This document shows, one piece after another, positions 12,684 through 25,057 of a stretch of DNA of 64,000 nt (positions are counted from its first letter, which is position 1; each line of letters starts with the position of its first letter). The stretch is taken from contig CM049318.1 in NCBI GenBank assembly GCA_026874595.1, positions 44,186,456-44,250,455 on the forward strand, read 5' to 3'. Both the position numbers and the translations under genes were made by a program. Below the pieces are notes generated by a model. It saw nothing but the letters and a program-made list of their open reading frames with translations. It ran no database searches and had not been told where the DNA came from. The DNA comes from Sipunculus nudus. Its lineage: Eukaryota; Annelida; Sipuncula; Golfingiida; Sipunculidae.

Positions 12684-13835
12684 ACCTGAATTCCCATTCT
12701 TATGCAATAAAATTTTTTTATGCAGAACATATTCATATTCGTATTCAAATACATTTGCAAAGCATTCGCACCATGTCTAGTATTTATTCAGTTTTAGCCA
12801 AACAAAGATGTTGAGAATCCAGAATATACAAAATTCACAAATTTAAATAATGATCATAAGTACCTGGTTTTATGGCTTTTATTTATATTAAAAAAAATAA
12901 ATGTAATATATTCACTTTGGACTACTTTCACATCAATCTACACACTAGACACAGTAGGAATCTAGATTAATATTATCAACTGCATCTTTGCATATCATTA
13001 ATTTCCTTTATATGATCCCTAATGATTAGTAATGAATAATATGATTTATTTTTTTATCATTAAAATTTCACTGAAAAATACCACAGGTGACTGCATGGTG
13101 TTATTTGGAATAACACTGACATTGACATTCTATCCATCCATACAAGATTCTTACATCATCAGTAACTGGAAGTTAATTTTCTGTTACTCATCAACTAACA
13201 AATTCCTTTTCTATTAATTTTTCTTTAATTAGTTATAAAAAACCAATACAAAATTATTAATTTATTGTTTATTGTTATATACCTGAATTCCCATTCTTAT
13301 GCGATAAAATTTTTTAATGCAGTACATATTCATATTCGTATTCAAATACATTTGCAAAGCATTCGCACCATGTCTAGTATTTATTCAGTTTTAGCCAAAC
13401 AAAGATGTTGAGAATCCAGAATATACAAAATTCACAAATTTAAATAATGATCATAAGTACCTGGTTTTATGGCTTTTATTAATATTAAAATAATAAAAGG
13501 AATATATTCACCTTGGACTACTTTCACATCAATCTACACACTAGACACAGTAGGAATCTAGATTAATATTATCAACTGAATCTTTGTCTATCATTAATTT
13601 CCTTCATATGATCCCTAATGATTAGTAATGAATAATATGATATAGTTTTTTATCATTAAAATTTCATTGAAAAATACCATAGGTGACTGCATGGTGTTAT
13701 TTGGAATAACACTGACATTGACATTCTATCCATCCATACAAGATTCTTACATCATCAGTAACTGGAAGTTAATTTTCTGTTATTCATCAACTAACAAATT
13801 CCTTTTCTATTAATTTTTCTTTAATTTGTTAAAAA
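12684..13835. repeat. direct duplication, two copies of about 580 bp
   Basis: Within the family A left module, the stretch starting TACCTGAATTCCCATTCTTA at about 12684 recurs from about 13270, including the same inner order (CATGTCTAGTATTTATTCAG, GATTAGTAATGAATAATATG). Similarity is high, so the duplication is younger than the module. Confidence 0.75.
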
Positions 13836-15320
13836 ACTAGATGTGTCGGAACGACACGAATGCCCCCGCCTGGGGCAAATTAGAAACATTTGTTAAATTT
13901 TGAAAAAATTTTTAAGTTCAGGAGGTGTCATATGGTCAAAAGTAGGTCAACAAGGGCAAAATGCAAACTCGATCTGTTACGGGTCATTATCAAGCAACAC
14001 ACCAAAAATCAGGCCAGTATCTGCAGGCAATGTGAAAAAAAGTCCATACATGTGCATTTTCCATAAAAATTTCTGTCTTTCAAGAAATTTTCTATGTTTA
14101 GGAGCCTTAAAACAATCAATAGTAGGTCAACCCGGATGAAACGCGAACTCGATCTGTATCTGTCATTATCTGCCTTCACATAAAAAATCAGGGTGGTATC
14201 TGCAGGCATTGAGGAAAAAAGTCGGTACATATGCATTTGTTATGAAAATTTATATTTTTCATGAAACTTTCAATGTTCAGGAGCAGTCAAATGGTCAAAA
14301 GTAGGTCAACTGAGACAAAACAAGAACTTGATCTGTAACTGGTCATTATCTGCTTACACACCAAAAATCAGGCCCGTATCTGCAGGCATTGCGAAAAAAA
14401 AGTCCGTACATGTGCACTTTTTTATTAAATTTTCTATGTTAGAGCACCATCAAACGGTCAAAAGTAGGTCAACTGGAACAAAACATGAACTCGATCTGTA
14501 ACTGGTAATTATCTGCCCACACACCAAAAATCAGGCCAATATCTGCAGGTATTGCAAAAAAAGTCAGTACATGTGTATTTGTCATGAAAATTTATATTTT
14601 TCATGAAATTTTCTATGTTCAGGAGCCGTAAAACGGTCAAAAGTAGGTCAACTGGGACGAAACGCGAACTCGATCTGTAACTGGTCAATATCTGCCCACA
14701 CACCAAAAATCAGGCCAATATCTGCAGGTATTGTGAAAAAAAGTCTGTACATGTGTATTTGTCATGAAAATTTATATTTTTCATGAAATTTTCTAAGTTA
14801 AGGAGCCGTAAAACGGTCAAAAGTAGGTCAACTGGGACGAAACGCGAATTCAATCTGTAACTGGTCAATATCTACCCACACACCAAAAATCAGGCCAATA
14901 TCTGCAGGTATTGCGAAAAAAAGTCTGTACATGTGTATTTGTCATGAAAATTTATATTTTTCATGAAATTTTCTAAGTTAAGGAGCCGTAAAACGGTCAA
15001 AAGTAGGTCAACTGGGACTAAACGCGAACTCGATCTGTAAATGGTCATTATCTGCCGACACACCAAAAATCAGGCCAATATCTGCAGGTATTGCGAAAAA
15101 AAGTCTGTACATGTGTATTTGTCATGAAAATTTATATTTTTCATGAAATTTTCTAAGTTAAGGAGCCGTAAAACGGTCAAAAGTAGGTCAACCGGGACGA
15201 AAAAACCAAAAATCAGGCCAATATCTGCAGGCATTGGGAAAAAAAGTCCGTACAACTGTTTTATTTCGGAATGACGGAATGACGGACATGGGTAAAACTA
15301 TATGCCCCGGCCACTTTGTG
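13836..15320 (-). mobile_element. family D element with 180-bp array
   Basis: Left end ACTAGAT then hairpin GTGTCGgaaCGACAC and GAATGCCCCCGCC. The right part has a GACGGAATGACGG tract, AAAACTATA and TGCCCCGGCC near 15300. It is inserted in a family A copy. The extreme right end may be shortened, because the expected closing arm before TAAAA is missing. The interior is almost wholly tandem repeats. Confidence 0.75.
13895..15255. repeat. 180-bp tandem array in family D
   Basis: About seven and a half units. The last ones start at 14581, 14761, 14941 and 15121, exactly 180 bp apart, with GGTCAAAAGTAGGTCAAC and ATCTGCAGGyATTG in each. Units become more alike toward the right, and the outer left units are diverged. 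Confidence 0.9.
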
Positions 15321-16660
15321 TTGTTATGTTGTTTTTCAAAACAATTACTAGATGAGTTGGGTTGGACACCTGGATCAACTGTGGCTGGGCATTAGCTGCC
15401 TGGCTGCCCCAGTGTATGCTTCGCTCAAGCATGCATAATCTGATGAAAGGTCAACAAGGTCAACATACAGGTGACTCAAGAGGGGCTGGATTAAGCCTGG
15501 GTCTGACATGGTCTCATATAAACATTAATAAAAGCTACAATATTTTGCCAATTTCTTTCAGCTTTCTAAACTACAAAGATGAAATCCTTATGTGTGCATG
15601 ATATGAAAATCATGGTCAAAGTTGGGAAAAATTTATGGTACTAATTTTATATTTATACTAATAACTTAAAAAATTTGAAAAATTCAGAACTAATTTTTGG
15701 TATTCAATTGAATCTTGAAAAAAATAATGTTACATCACTGACAAAAATTCTCTAGCTTCAGCAATCCTCTTGTTAAGGGAGTAAATATATTTCTTGATTT
15801 TTTAAAAAGTGCATTATGTTTAGGCCCATAACTTAAAACAATTACACAATACTGACATCATTTCTGGCATGTGCATAGCAAATGTATAGAAAGATATGTA
15901 TATTATATATGATCAAAGTCAGATCAGTGGTTTTGATATTAGGCAGTCTTACAGTGTAACAATGGGTTTTTAATGGAAAAATGAAGTTTTTCATTAATAT
16001 TTCGAAGGAATTAAGTCCTAGTGATAAAATTCTTGGCATGGTAGGGGATTTTGGAGATATCTAACTGTATGCTAAATTTAAGGAACTTAGAGCTGAAGCT
16101 GGGGAGCTGAGCTCTAGCAAACTGCATAACACTAGCTTGATGTAAACTTAATGTAACATGGTGCTTGAAAACTAGAATAAAATCTACAGTTTTTGATCAA
16201 TTGGTTTCAAATTTTTGGTGTTAACAGACAAAAAAGCTAACAAAAACATGCTGTGAAAATTAAATCCACAGTACTTACAGGAAAATAACGTGCCATAGTC
16301 AAACTTGGGCAAAATTTAAGGTACCAATTTTATATTTTTGCCAATATTTAAAAAGATTTAACAGATTTTGATCTAATTTTGGGTATACAATTAAATTTTG
16401 ATCAATTAAAGTTGTATTACTGAAAAAAAGTCCCTACCTTTAACACTTTTGGTCTTAAGTGACCAAATATCTTTCCTGATTTTTTTACAAAGACCATTAT
16501 GTTTGGGCCCATAACTTTTTTAAATTAAATAATACTGACTTAATTTCTGGCATGTACATAGGAACTATATAGAGGAATATTTATGGTAAATATGAAGAAA
16601 ACCTGATGAGTGGTTTTGATATTAGGCAGTCCTGAAGTGTGAAAATAAGATTTCTAATAA

Positions 16661-19428
16661 ACTAGGCCTACAGGCCTAATGCGAACCTGTGCATATGGAT
16701 ATACATCAGGTATAACGCTTCAATGCTGAACCACTACTTTTCATACATATGAACAATGCAAGTACTAAACATCTGAACAAGAAACAATACACAAACATCA
16801 CTGCTGAAATTCTCGCATGGGTGCACACAACACAAAAATTATTGTAGGTGGCACCACCAGTCTTGTATACAACAAAGCTATTTGACATGTATAAATATGC
16901 CCAATTTCAGGCTGATATATCAAATTCCTCCGTAATATTAAGCAGGCACATACACTTTGCAAAAGTCATTGCAGATGGCGACACCTGTCTTGTGAACGAG
17001 AAAGCCATTAAAGACACATAGACAGGTCAGAATAACAGGCCAATACATCAAACTTACCTTGAGTCTGATGCATGGGGCTGACCAGGCTTAGGTGAGAAAG
17101 GCTGTTGCCCCGAGTGTACTGTGACAAATTACTGGCTCAGGCTACTGCACTGAGTGAACTCTTGACCTGCACCTGGCTAGACTGAGTGAACTTTTGACCT
17201 GTACCTGGCTGCACTGTGTGAATTCTTGACCTGTTGCATAATCTGACACAGTTGGCAGTCTGCCAAAGCTATAAATATATCCAGACTGACCTTTTGCCTG
17301 TTGCCAAATCTGAAATAGTAGCCACACAATTTCATAAGCTCACAGATTGGATCCATATGCAGCCCTGAGGGGCATGACACCCATGTGGTGATCATATGAT
17401 ACTCATGACGTGATCACTTGCTACCCATGAGATGATCACATGCTGCCCATGAGGTGCTCAAATGACACCCATGAGGTGATCACATGCCTTGTGCTTGGCT
17501 GCACTGATTGAACTGTTGACCTATATTTGGCTGCACTGAATGTACTCTTGATCTGTTGCCAAATCTGAAACAGTTGGCAGTTTCTCAACCTATTCAAGAA
17601 ACATACACAATCTTGGCCTGTAATGTAACTCTAAAACTGCTAAAATTTATCAAACACAAACCATTTGAACAAACTTGAGAGGGCTCGCCTCTGGGATCAT
17701 TTCTGTAAATTTCTGACCATTTACAAGAAGAAGACTTTTAAAGTTTTTTTCAGCTTTTTCCTTGTAAAATCTAAGTAAATGCAGATAGCAAAAATAAGCT
17801 GAATCCATCAACATTTATTTTGAGACAGATAATTGCATAAAATTTGGGGATGGTAGCTCCTGCTATTCCTGAGAAATTATGAGTTAGTGTACAGATGATA
17901 TATAATATCATAAATCTACATTTTAAAAGCTTTTAAAAAACATTCAATATTTTCCATAGATAACCTGAAATCTAAATGTCTAGAGGCATGATGTAATGGA
18001 TGCTGATAAATGTATCTGCTTCACACAGCTAACATGTATGGTAAAATGACTCAATTCAATCTTTATAAATCAGCCAAAATTCATTCTTTGGAACCATAAA
18101 AGACAATTATTATAAGAATTATTCAGGGAATTATTCTGGCAAAATATTAAACAAACTAGCCTCAGTATCATCAGTCAAAAACGTTTTGTAGGTTTATAAC
18201 TCATATGGGAAAATTCAGCAAAATGGCAAAGTTCAGCTTCCCATAATTCAGCCAAAAATCATTGAACCAAAACCATTTGAACAAACTTGAATTGTCTACA
18301 TCTAAGGATAATTAATGTGTGAGATTTAAGAATTTGGCCCAGTGGTTTTTGAGAAGAAGATTTTTGTAGCCACTTAGCTAAAATGGGCTGTTATGGCATA
18401 TGACTAAATTCAGCTTCCCATAACTCAGCCAAAAGTCACTGAACTGAGACCATTTGAACAAACTTGAATTATCAACATCTAAGAATAATTAATGTGTGAA
18501 ATTTAAAAATTTGGCCCAGTGGTTTTTGAGAAGAAGATTTTTGTAGCCACTTAGCTAAAATGGGTTGTAACGGCATATGACTAAATTCAGCTTCCCATAA
18601 CTTAGCCAAAAGTCACTGAACTGAGACCATTTGAACAAACTTGAATTATCAACATCTAAGGATAATTAATGTGTGAGATTTAAGAATTTGGCCCAGTGGT
18701 TTTTGAGAAGAAGATTTTTTTAGCCACTTAGCTAAAATGAGCTGCTATATCATATGACTAAATTCAATCTCATAACTTAGCCAAAAGTCACTGAACTGAG
18801 ACCATTTGAACAAACTTCAGAAAGCACTACCCTAGGATCATTTCTGTGCGATATTAAACAATTTGGCCATATCGTTTCAGAGAAGAAGTTATTTGTAGAC
18901 TTCAGTATGATACGGGCACTGATGACCCCCGTGCAAAAAAGGCCGATGCAGGTGGCGCCACAAATACCTCATTTCAGATATGACTCATGTGACCAACATT
19001 GGCATAAAATTTGGTGATGATAGCTCAAGCCATTTCTGAGATTGTAATTTTAGTATGCTTTTTTGGACAGATGACTAAGTTCAACTTCCTGTAACTTGGC
19101 CAAAATCACTGAACTTAAACCATTCGAACAAACTTGAGAGAGATTGTTCCAGAAATCATTTCTGTAAAATATTGGATAATTTGGCTGAACAGATTCGGAG
19201 AAGAAGATTTTTAAAAATTTTTTAGCTTTTTCCCTATAAAATCTAAGAAAATGCAGTTAGCCAAAAAATAAACAAAATCCGATAGAGTTTTTTAGATGAC
19301 AAATTTTATGCATTAAATTTGATGATGCTAATTCTTGCCGTTTTCAAGATAGTATGGGTTAACGTACAGACGACGGACGACGGACGCCAGACGACGCCAC
19401 ACCATCGCATAAGCTCACAGGTTCGCTA
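16661..19428 (-). mobile_element. family B element, complete, 2.8 kb
   Basis: Left end ACTAGGCCTACAGGCC with GCGAACCTGTG. The right end is a GACGACGG tract, GCTCACAGGTTCGCTA at 19428. The 11-nt inner motifs are perfect inverted repeats. The interior has the 120-bp, TATAAATA-type and 178-bp arrays in that order. The outer family A sequence rejoins exactly across it (TAATAA|AAAATTGAGG). Confidence 0.88.
18190..18800. repeat. 178-bp tandem units in family B
   Basis: Three and a half units marked by TTCAGCTTCCCATAAyT at about 18230, 18412, 18589 and 18762, a period of roughly 177-180 bp. The same array recurs in the copies at 2.5 kb, 47.2 kb and 57.6-58.2 kb. Confidence 0.85.
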
Positions 19429-19726
19429 AAAATTGAGGTTTTTCCTTAATATCTCGAAGGAACGAAGTCCTATTGACCCAATTTTCGGCATGGTAGGAGA
19501 TTTTTGGGACATCTAACTGTATGGCAAATTTCAGATTCGTAGGTCCAATGGTGTCGAAACGTGCCAGTCTTACAGACGGACGGACGGACAACGGACAATG
19601 GACCACGACTATAGCTCAGATGACTTATAGTCAGCTGAGCTAATGATGACTTAACTCTCTGGCTGGACTGACATTGGAAATAGAAGAATTGCTTATCTGG
19701 ATTAACATTAAGGAATGAAGACTTGC

Positions 19727-19833
19727 CTCTCTGGCTGGTGTTGTATTTGTTTCTCCACTGGACATCTGAGAGCCACTGGAGGGTGGTGAGTTCGGCCCTG
19801 AGTCGGGGTTGCTGCCTGCCAGGGTGGTGTCAA
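19727..19833 (-). CDS. HDAC4: class IIa histone deacetylase, internal exon (Ser/Pro/Gly linker)
   Basis: Minus-strand exon of 107 bp. The acceptor reads TTGTATAG and the donor is AGAG|GCAAGT, a GC donor otherwise matching U1 perfectly. Two bases complete an Ile codon with the 59.1-kb exon; 35 codons follow and the exon ends in phase 0. The residues include NPDSGPNSPPSSGS, which lines up with the APGSGPSSPNNSSGS stretch that follows the NLS in vertebrate HDAC4, at the expected distance. This region is a flexible linker rather than a folded domain. The join to the upstream exon keeps the frame, which supports direct splicing across the 39-kb intron. Confidence 0.88.
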
Positions 19834-21243
19834 CTATACAATTAAAGTAGATTTTTTTAAAATACTCAGAAATACTGAAGCATAAATACCATTTTCCCCA
19901 CCAGAAGGAGTTTCTTTTGTTGCAAAAGAAAATATCATAGAAAAGCTTAAAACAAAAACAAACAAATATATGGGATGCTATGATTCATTTTTCCAGAGCA
20001 CCAATTAAAATGACAAATAGCTACTTTTCATTCCAGTGTAATAAATAATTAAATTAATGATGATTGTTCTAACTATAGTCATGATTTAACCAGTTCTAAT
20101 ATATTGTTACATATGAATCTATATTGGTATACATTAGTTCATTACATTTCATACATGTCGTACAAGTGAATCAAGGAGAATGACACTCAGCTGACAGACA
20201 GACCAACTTTACACTTATCACCAGTGTGATAATTTTATGATAATTCAAATCATTATATTTTACCAATTTTCATTTGAGATTATAAGGTGATCACTCCTAT
20301 GGAATGAAACAGGTATTTAGTAGACTTCTGTGCAGGATAACTTTCTAATTACAATTCAGTTTATTTTTTAACTGTCAGCCCTTTGATAAGTGTTCACAGA
20401 GAATTCATTTATAAGCATGTTCATACATTTGACTCTTAAAGTGACAGGCACAGATAAAACTAATTAATTAACAGTTTAGACTTAGGTGTTCTTAGGAGGG
20501 CAAGAAAGGAGTTGAATGTATTACACAATATGTCTTGTATTAATGCTGTAAGAAATTCCTTAATTGCAATTATTATTTTGGGCAAATGTATAAATAGAGG
20601 TACTGGTTACTGAACCAGACAGTTAAGGTCAGAGCTTAACAGAGGAGAGTCGAAGAGTTAGAGAGCTAAGAGAGAGAGAAGAGACAGGAATAAGAACAGG
20701 AGTTAATACAGAGAGAGAGAGACAAAGAACAGAATCAATTAAGTGGAAAATAGGGCAAACTATCAGAATATATATTTTGGACATTTGTTATTGTTAACTT
20801 TGATTAAGTAAACTTGAAAGTAAATTACATCTGCATTAAAGAATTCTTCTATCTGAGAAAATCAGCAACCTGTGAACAAAAGCACGTAAACAACTGGACG
20901 GTGATACACTGACTAACTTACAGTGAGGGTTTTAATAAATTGCTGAAAATAGGTTCTGCTTGCATGATGAAAAGATATGCAAAGTTACCAATAAACAAAT
21001 GAGGTACATCTGTAACTAAATAAACAAGAACATTGAAAGAGTGCATAATATTGCTGTTATATATCCTTTGACCTTATTAAATATACTCAGATTTTACAGT
21101 CAATTGAACCTAGGGAAGTTTGTTTGAGATACTTTATTGATACTGAATATGCACACTGAATTTGTCAAAATCATTTAAAAGAAAATTGATTTCTTTAAAA
21201 TTGCTACATTAACACAACATGGCATCTCCTGATTACACCTTGA
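19834..21243. other. mostly single-copy intron sequence
   Basis: About 1.4 kb next to the 19727-19833 exon. It is AT-rich, has no recognised coding exon and lacks families A-F. A purine-rich stretch lies at 20640-20740. A TATAAATAGAGG box at about 20590-20602 and an ATTAAAG signal near 20835 give part of it a long-terminal-repeat look, listed separately. Confidence 0.6.
20520..20925 (+). other. possible solo LTR (fossil), low confidence
   Basis: A TATA box (TATAAATAGAGG), a purine-rich leader and a downstream polyadenylation-like signal are spaced as in invertebrate LTRs. No flanking duplication or internal region was found and the ends are not defined, so this may be chance. Confidence 0.25.
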
Positions 21244-21804
21244 ACTAGACATTTCTTGGCACCACAGGTGCCAGAGTATCCCCAGACATAGTACCCCCCC
21301 CCCCCTTTAAGAATAGACCCCCATTTTTAGCAGCATATACTGACACTTGGCATATTTATTGTTTCTTCCATCAATCAATCCACAATCTTGTTGAAGATGT
21401 TGGTACCGTGACCGTGATCTTTTTAAAGATGTGTCCTGTGACCTTTGACCTCATGACCCCAAAATTAATTCAGGTCCTGCTTTTCCATTGGGACATATAC
21501 AAGTCAAGTTTGAAATCTATACATCAATAAAGCAGGAATTATAATCCAGAAACTAATTTTTGGACAGATGGCTCCTGTGACCTTAACCCTTGACCTCAAA
21601 TTTGATAGGGTTCTTCCTCTCTTGGTAGGTGAACTATATGTGCAAGATGAAAGGTCTGAGATGAAATGTTTGGCTGAAAATGCATCCACATCTTTTTAAA
21701 GATGTGTTCTGTGACCTTGACCTTTGACCTCATGACCCCAATTCAATTTGGGTCTTGCTTTTCCAATGAGACATATACAAGTCAAGTTTGAAATCCATAC
21801 ATTA
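21244..21804 (-). mobile_element. family F element, left part
   Basis: Left end ACTAGACATTTCT followed by hairpin TGGCACCacaGGTGCCA and AGTATCCCC. It contains two units with GTGACCTTTGACCTCATGACC and CATATACAAGTCAAGTTTGAAAT. It is cut at 21804 by a family B left end. Its right end is not seen. Confidence 0.65.
21439..21730. promoter_or_regulatory. DR1-type nuclear-receptor-like motifs carried by a repeat
   Basis: TGACCTTTGACCT at 21439-21451 and TGACCTTGACCTTTGACCT at 21712-21730. The reverse strand reads AGGTCA A AGGTCA, a direct repeat with 1-nt spacing, the consensus for RXR/HNF4-type receptors, with an overlapping TCAAGGTCA. Function is not shown by the sequence. Confidence 0.4.
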
Positions 21805-23162
21805 ACAAGGCCTACAGGCCTAATGCGAACCTGTGCAAAGTTGAGGGGTATGAATGGAGGTTTTAATTTTTAAAATTTAATATTGATCCTCTTAAGTCCT
21901 GCATATCTACCTTAGTCATTATGATTTCAGCAAAATGGACGTTTCGGACCTGCAAGTTTCAGACTTGGACATTTTAAAACTAGACTATGGGTAGTCGACA
22001 AGCGACTATGTGTATCTGCAGAAATAAGAGTGGCACGGGTGAAGTGAGGCATGGATTAAGTGGCAAAGGGAATAGAGTCAGGTGTGTTGAATATTAGCAT
22101 GGATGTCTGCAGCGTAAACGTGAAAGCAGGTGGTGCCACCTGTCATAAAATCGAGAAAATTGTCCAGGATGTATAAACCTGCAAAATTTCAGGTGAATAA
22201 GTCAAACCACTGCTGAGATATGAGTGATTTTATCCCAAGGCAGATGAACAGATGGACGCTGTGCAAAAATGGTTGCAGGTGGTGCCACCATTTTTAGTGT
22301 ATGTTATAAAGCTTTCCAAGGGCTACATTTGTGCAAAATCTTTAGCCTTATCGGTCAAACCGTTAACGAGATATGTGGGTTTAAGTGTGGAAACAGACGC
22401 ACAAATGGATGCTGGGCAGAGAAGAAAGGTCAGAGGTCAACCAAAAATGAGGGCTACCCGATATGTATAAACATGCCCAATTTTAGGCTGACATATCAAA
22501 TTCCTCTGTAGAAATAAGCAGGCACACACACTGCAAAAGTCAATGTAGGTGCCACCACCTGTCTTGTAAATGAGAATACCATCAAAGATGCATAGGCAGG
22601 TCAAAATATCAGTCCAATACATCAAACTTCCCCAGAGTTTGATGCACTGGGCTGACAAGGCTCAGGTGAGTAAGGCAGTTGCCCCCGAGTGACCTGTGAC
22701 AAATTACTGCCTCAAGCTACTGCACTGAGTGAACTCTTGACCTGCACCTGGCTAAACTGAGTGAACTTTTGACCTGTACCTGGCTGCACTGAGTGAACTC
22801 TTGACCTGTTGCATAATCTGACACAGTTGGCAGTTTGCCAAAGCTATAAATAGATTCAGGCTGAGCTTTGGTGCCAAATATGATGCAGTGAGCAGTCTGC
22901 CAAAGCTATAAATAGAATGCAGCTACTGCACTGATTGAACTCTTGACCTATACCTTGCTGCACTTCTTCCAATCCTGGCACTGTGCCAAAACTATTTATA
23001 GAGCTGACATCATCTTGGCTAATGGCCAACATCAAGGCACTGGCAATCTGCCAATGGTAAACCAAGTGCTGCCATCTGTACATTAAAGTGGTCCCTACTT
23101 GAAAAAAACTTTGAAATTTATTTTCCCAATACAAAATGCTTTTCAGCTGACTTTTTATAAAA
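21805..23162 (-). mobile_element. family B left end joined to a family C piece
   Basis: A B left end at 21805 (ACAAGGCCTACAGG, GCGAACCTGTG) is interrupted at 21979 by a C left end (ACTAGACTATGG, hairpin TAGTCGacaagCGACTA). C-type units run to about 22445 and pass without a C right end into B 120-bp and TATAAATA-type units up to 23090. A short unassigned stretch, 23090-23162, follows. Confidence 0.65.
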
Positions 23163-25057
23163 ACAAGGGACCTATGGGTCACGACGCTCAGCTGTTATAT
23201 ATGATAAAAAAATATTATTTAGAAATGAGGCACATGCTGGTTTTGTGTGGTAATAAATATAAGCCGTATTATGAGTTGTTGTTGTTTAGCTTATGTATGA
23301 TTTTGATAGTACCTTTGGAGACAGGGAAGAGGATTGATTTCATTTATTTTATTAACAAATGGAGTACTACTGTCACACAGATTTTGACTTGGCCATATAA
23401 CTTATTAGCAGAACATATAATATAAGAGTTTAACTATTTATTAAAAAAATTACAAATATTGTCCCAAATATAATTTTTATTAAAAATAATAAGAGAATCA
23501 TATGATTTTTTAAAATGAAATATAACTGATATGATTATTAAAATAATATTAAAGAATATATACATGAATGCATTCATGAATACATTTTGAAAGTATTTGC
23601 ACAAGTATTCATATACTTTCATTTTTACCTGAATTCCCATTCTTTATGCAAGAAATTTTATAATGGAGTACATAATCATATATTTGTATTTAAATACAAT
23701 TACAAAGTATTCGCACCATGTCTGGTATTTATACAGTTTTCACCAAACAATGATGTTGAGAATCCAGAATATACAAAATTCACACATTTAAATAATGATC
23801 GTAAGTACCTGGTTTTATGGCTTTTATTTATATTAAAAAATAACTGTAAAAAATTCATTTTGGACTAATTTCACATCAATGTACACACTAGACACAGTAG
23901 GAATCTAGATTAATATTATCAACTGCATCTTTGTCTATCATTAATTTCCTTCATATAATCCTTAATGATTAGTAATGAATAATATGATTTACTTCTTTAT
24001 CATTAACAAGGGACCCATGGGTCACGGCGCTCAGCTGTTATATATGATGAAAAAATATGATTTGGAAATGAGGCACATGCTGGTTTTGTGTGGTAATAAA
24101 TATAAGCTGTATTATGAGTTGCTGGTGTTTAGCTTATGTATGATTTTGATAGTATCTTTGGAGACAGGGAAGAGGATTGATTTCATTTATTTTATTAACA
24201 AATTGAGTGCTATTGTCACACAGATTTTGACTTGGCCATATAACTTATAAGCAGCACATATAATATAAGAGTTTATATTTATAACTTATAACTATTTATT
24301 AAAATTTAATAACAAATATTGTGCCAATATAATTTTTATAATTACAAATATTGTGCCAAATATAATTTTTATTAAAAATAATAAGAGAATCATATGATTT
24401 TTTTTCAATAAAATATAACTGAAATGATTATTAAAATAACATTATAGAATATATTCATGAATGCATTCATGAATACATTTTGAAAGTATTTGCACTGGTA
24501 TTCAAATACTTTCATTTTTACCTGAATTCCCATTCTTATGCAAGAAATTTTATAATGATTCATATTTGAATTCATATACATTTGCAAAGTATTCACACCA
24601 TGTCTGGTATTAGTTCAGTTTTAGCCAAACAATGATATTGAGAATCCAGAATATACAAAATTCACAAATTTAAATAATGATCATAAGTACCTGGTTTTTT
24701 GGCTTTTATTTATATTAAAAAAATAAATGTAATATATTCACTTTGGACCACTTTCACATCAATCTACGCACTAGACAGTAGAAATCTAGATTAATATTAT
24801 CAACTGCATCATTGCCTATCATAAATTTCCTTCATATGATCCCAAATGATTAGTATAAAAAATGAAATTTTTCATTAATATCTCGAAGGAATTAAGTCCT
24901 AGTGACAAATTTTTTGGCATGGTAGGGGATTTTGGAGACATCTAACTGCATGCCAAATTTTAGGAACTGAGAGCTGAAGCTGGGGAGCTGAGCTCTAGCA
25001 AACTGCATAACACTAGCTTGATGTACACAATATGTGACATGGTGCTTGAAAACTTGA

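Larger units (their letters stand above)
12216..19642 (-). mobile_element. family A element interrupted by D and B copies
   Basis: Left end ACCAAGGGACCCATGGGTC at 12216. The right end is a GACGGACGG tract plus hairpin, ending TA at 19642. The element's own sequence is 12216-13835, 15321-16660 and 19429-19642. It is interrupted by a family D copy and a family B copy. The right end is only 84 bp from the exon at 19727. Confidence 0.75.
7390..19726 (-). other. HDAC4 intron, 12.3 kb, GC-AG type
   Basis: Intron bounded by GCAAGT at the 19.73-kb exon and TTTCCAG at the 7.39-kb exon. Apart from about 35 bp at one end and about 84 bp (19643-19726) at the other it consists of family A arrays with nested A, B and D elements, listed separately. 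Confidence 0.8.

Noticed and set aside
14070-15255. A regular array that could be mistaken for CRISPR.
   Set aside because: The units are 180 bp, repeated along their whole length, with no repeat-spacer alternation, in a eukaryotic intron.
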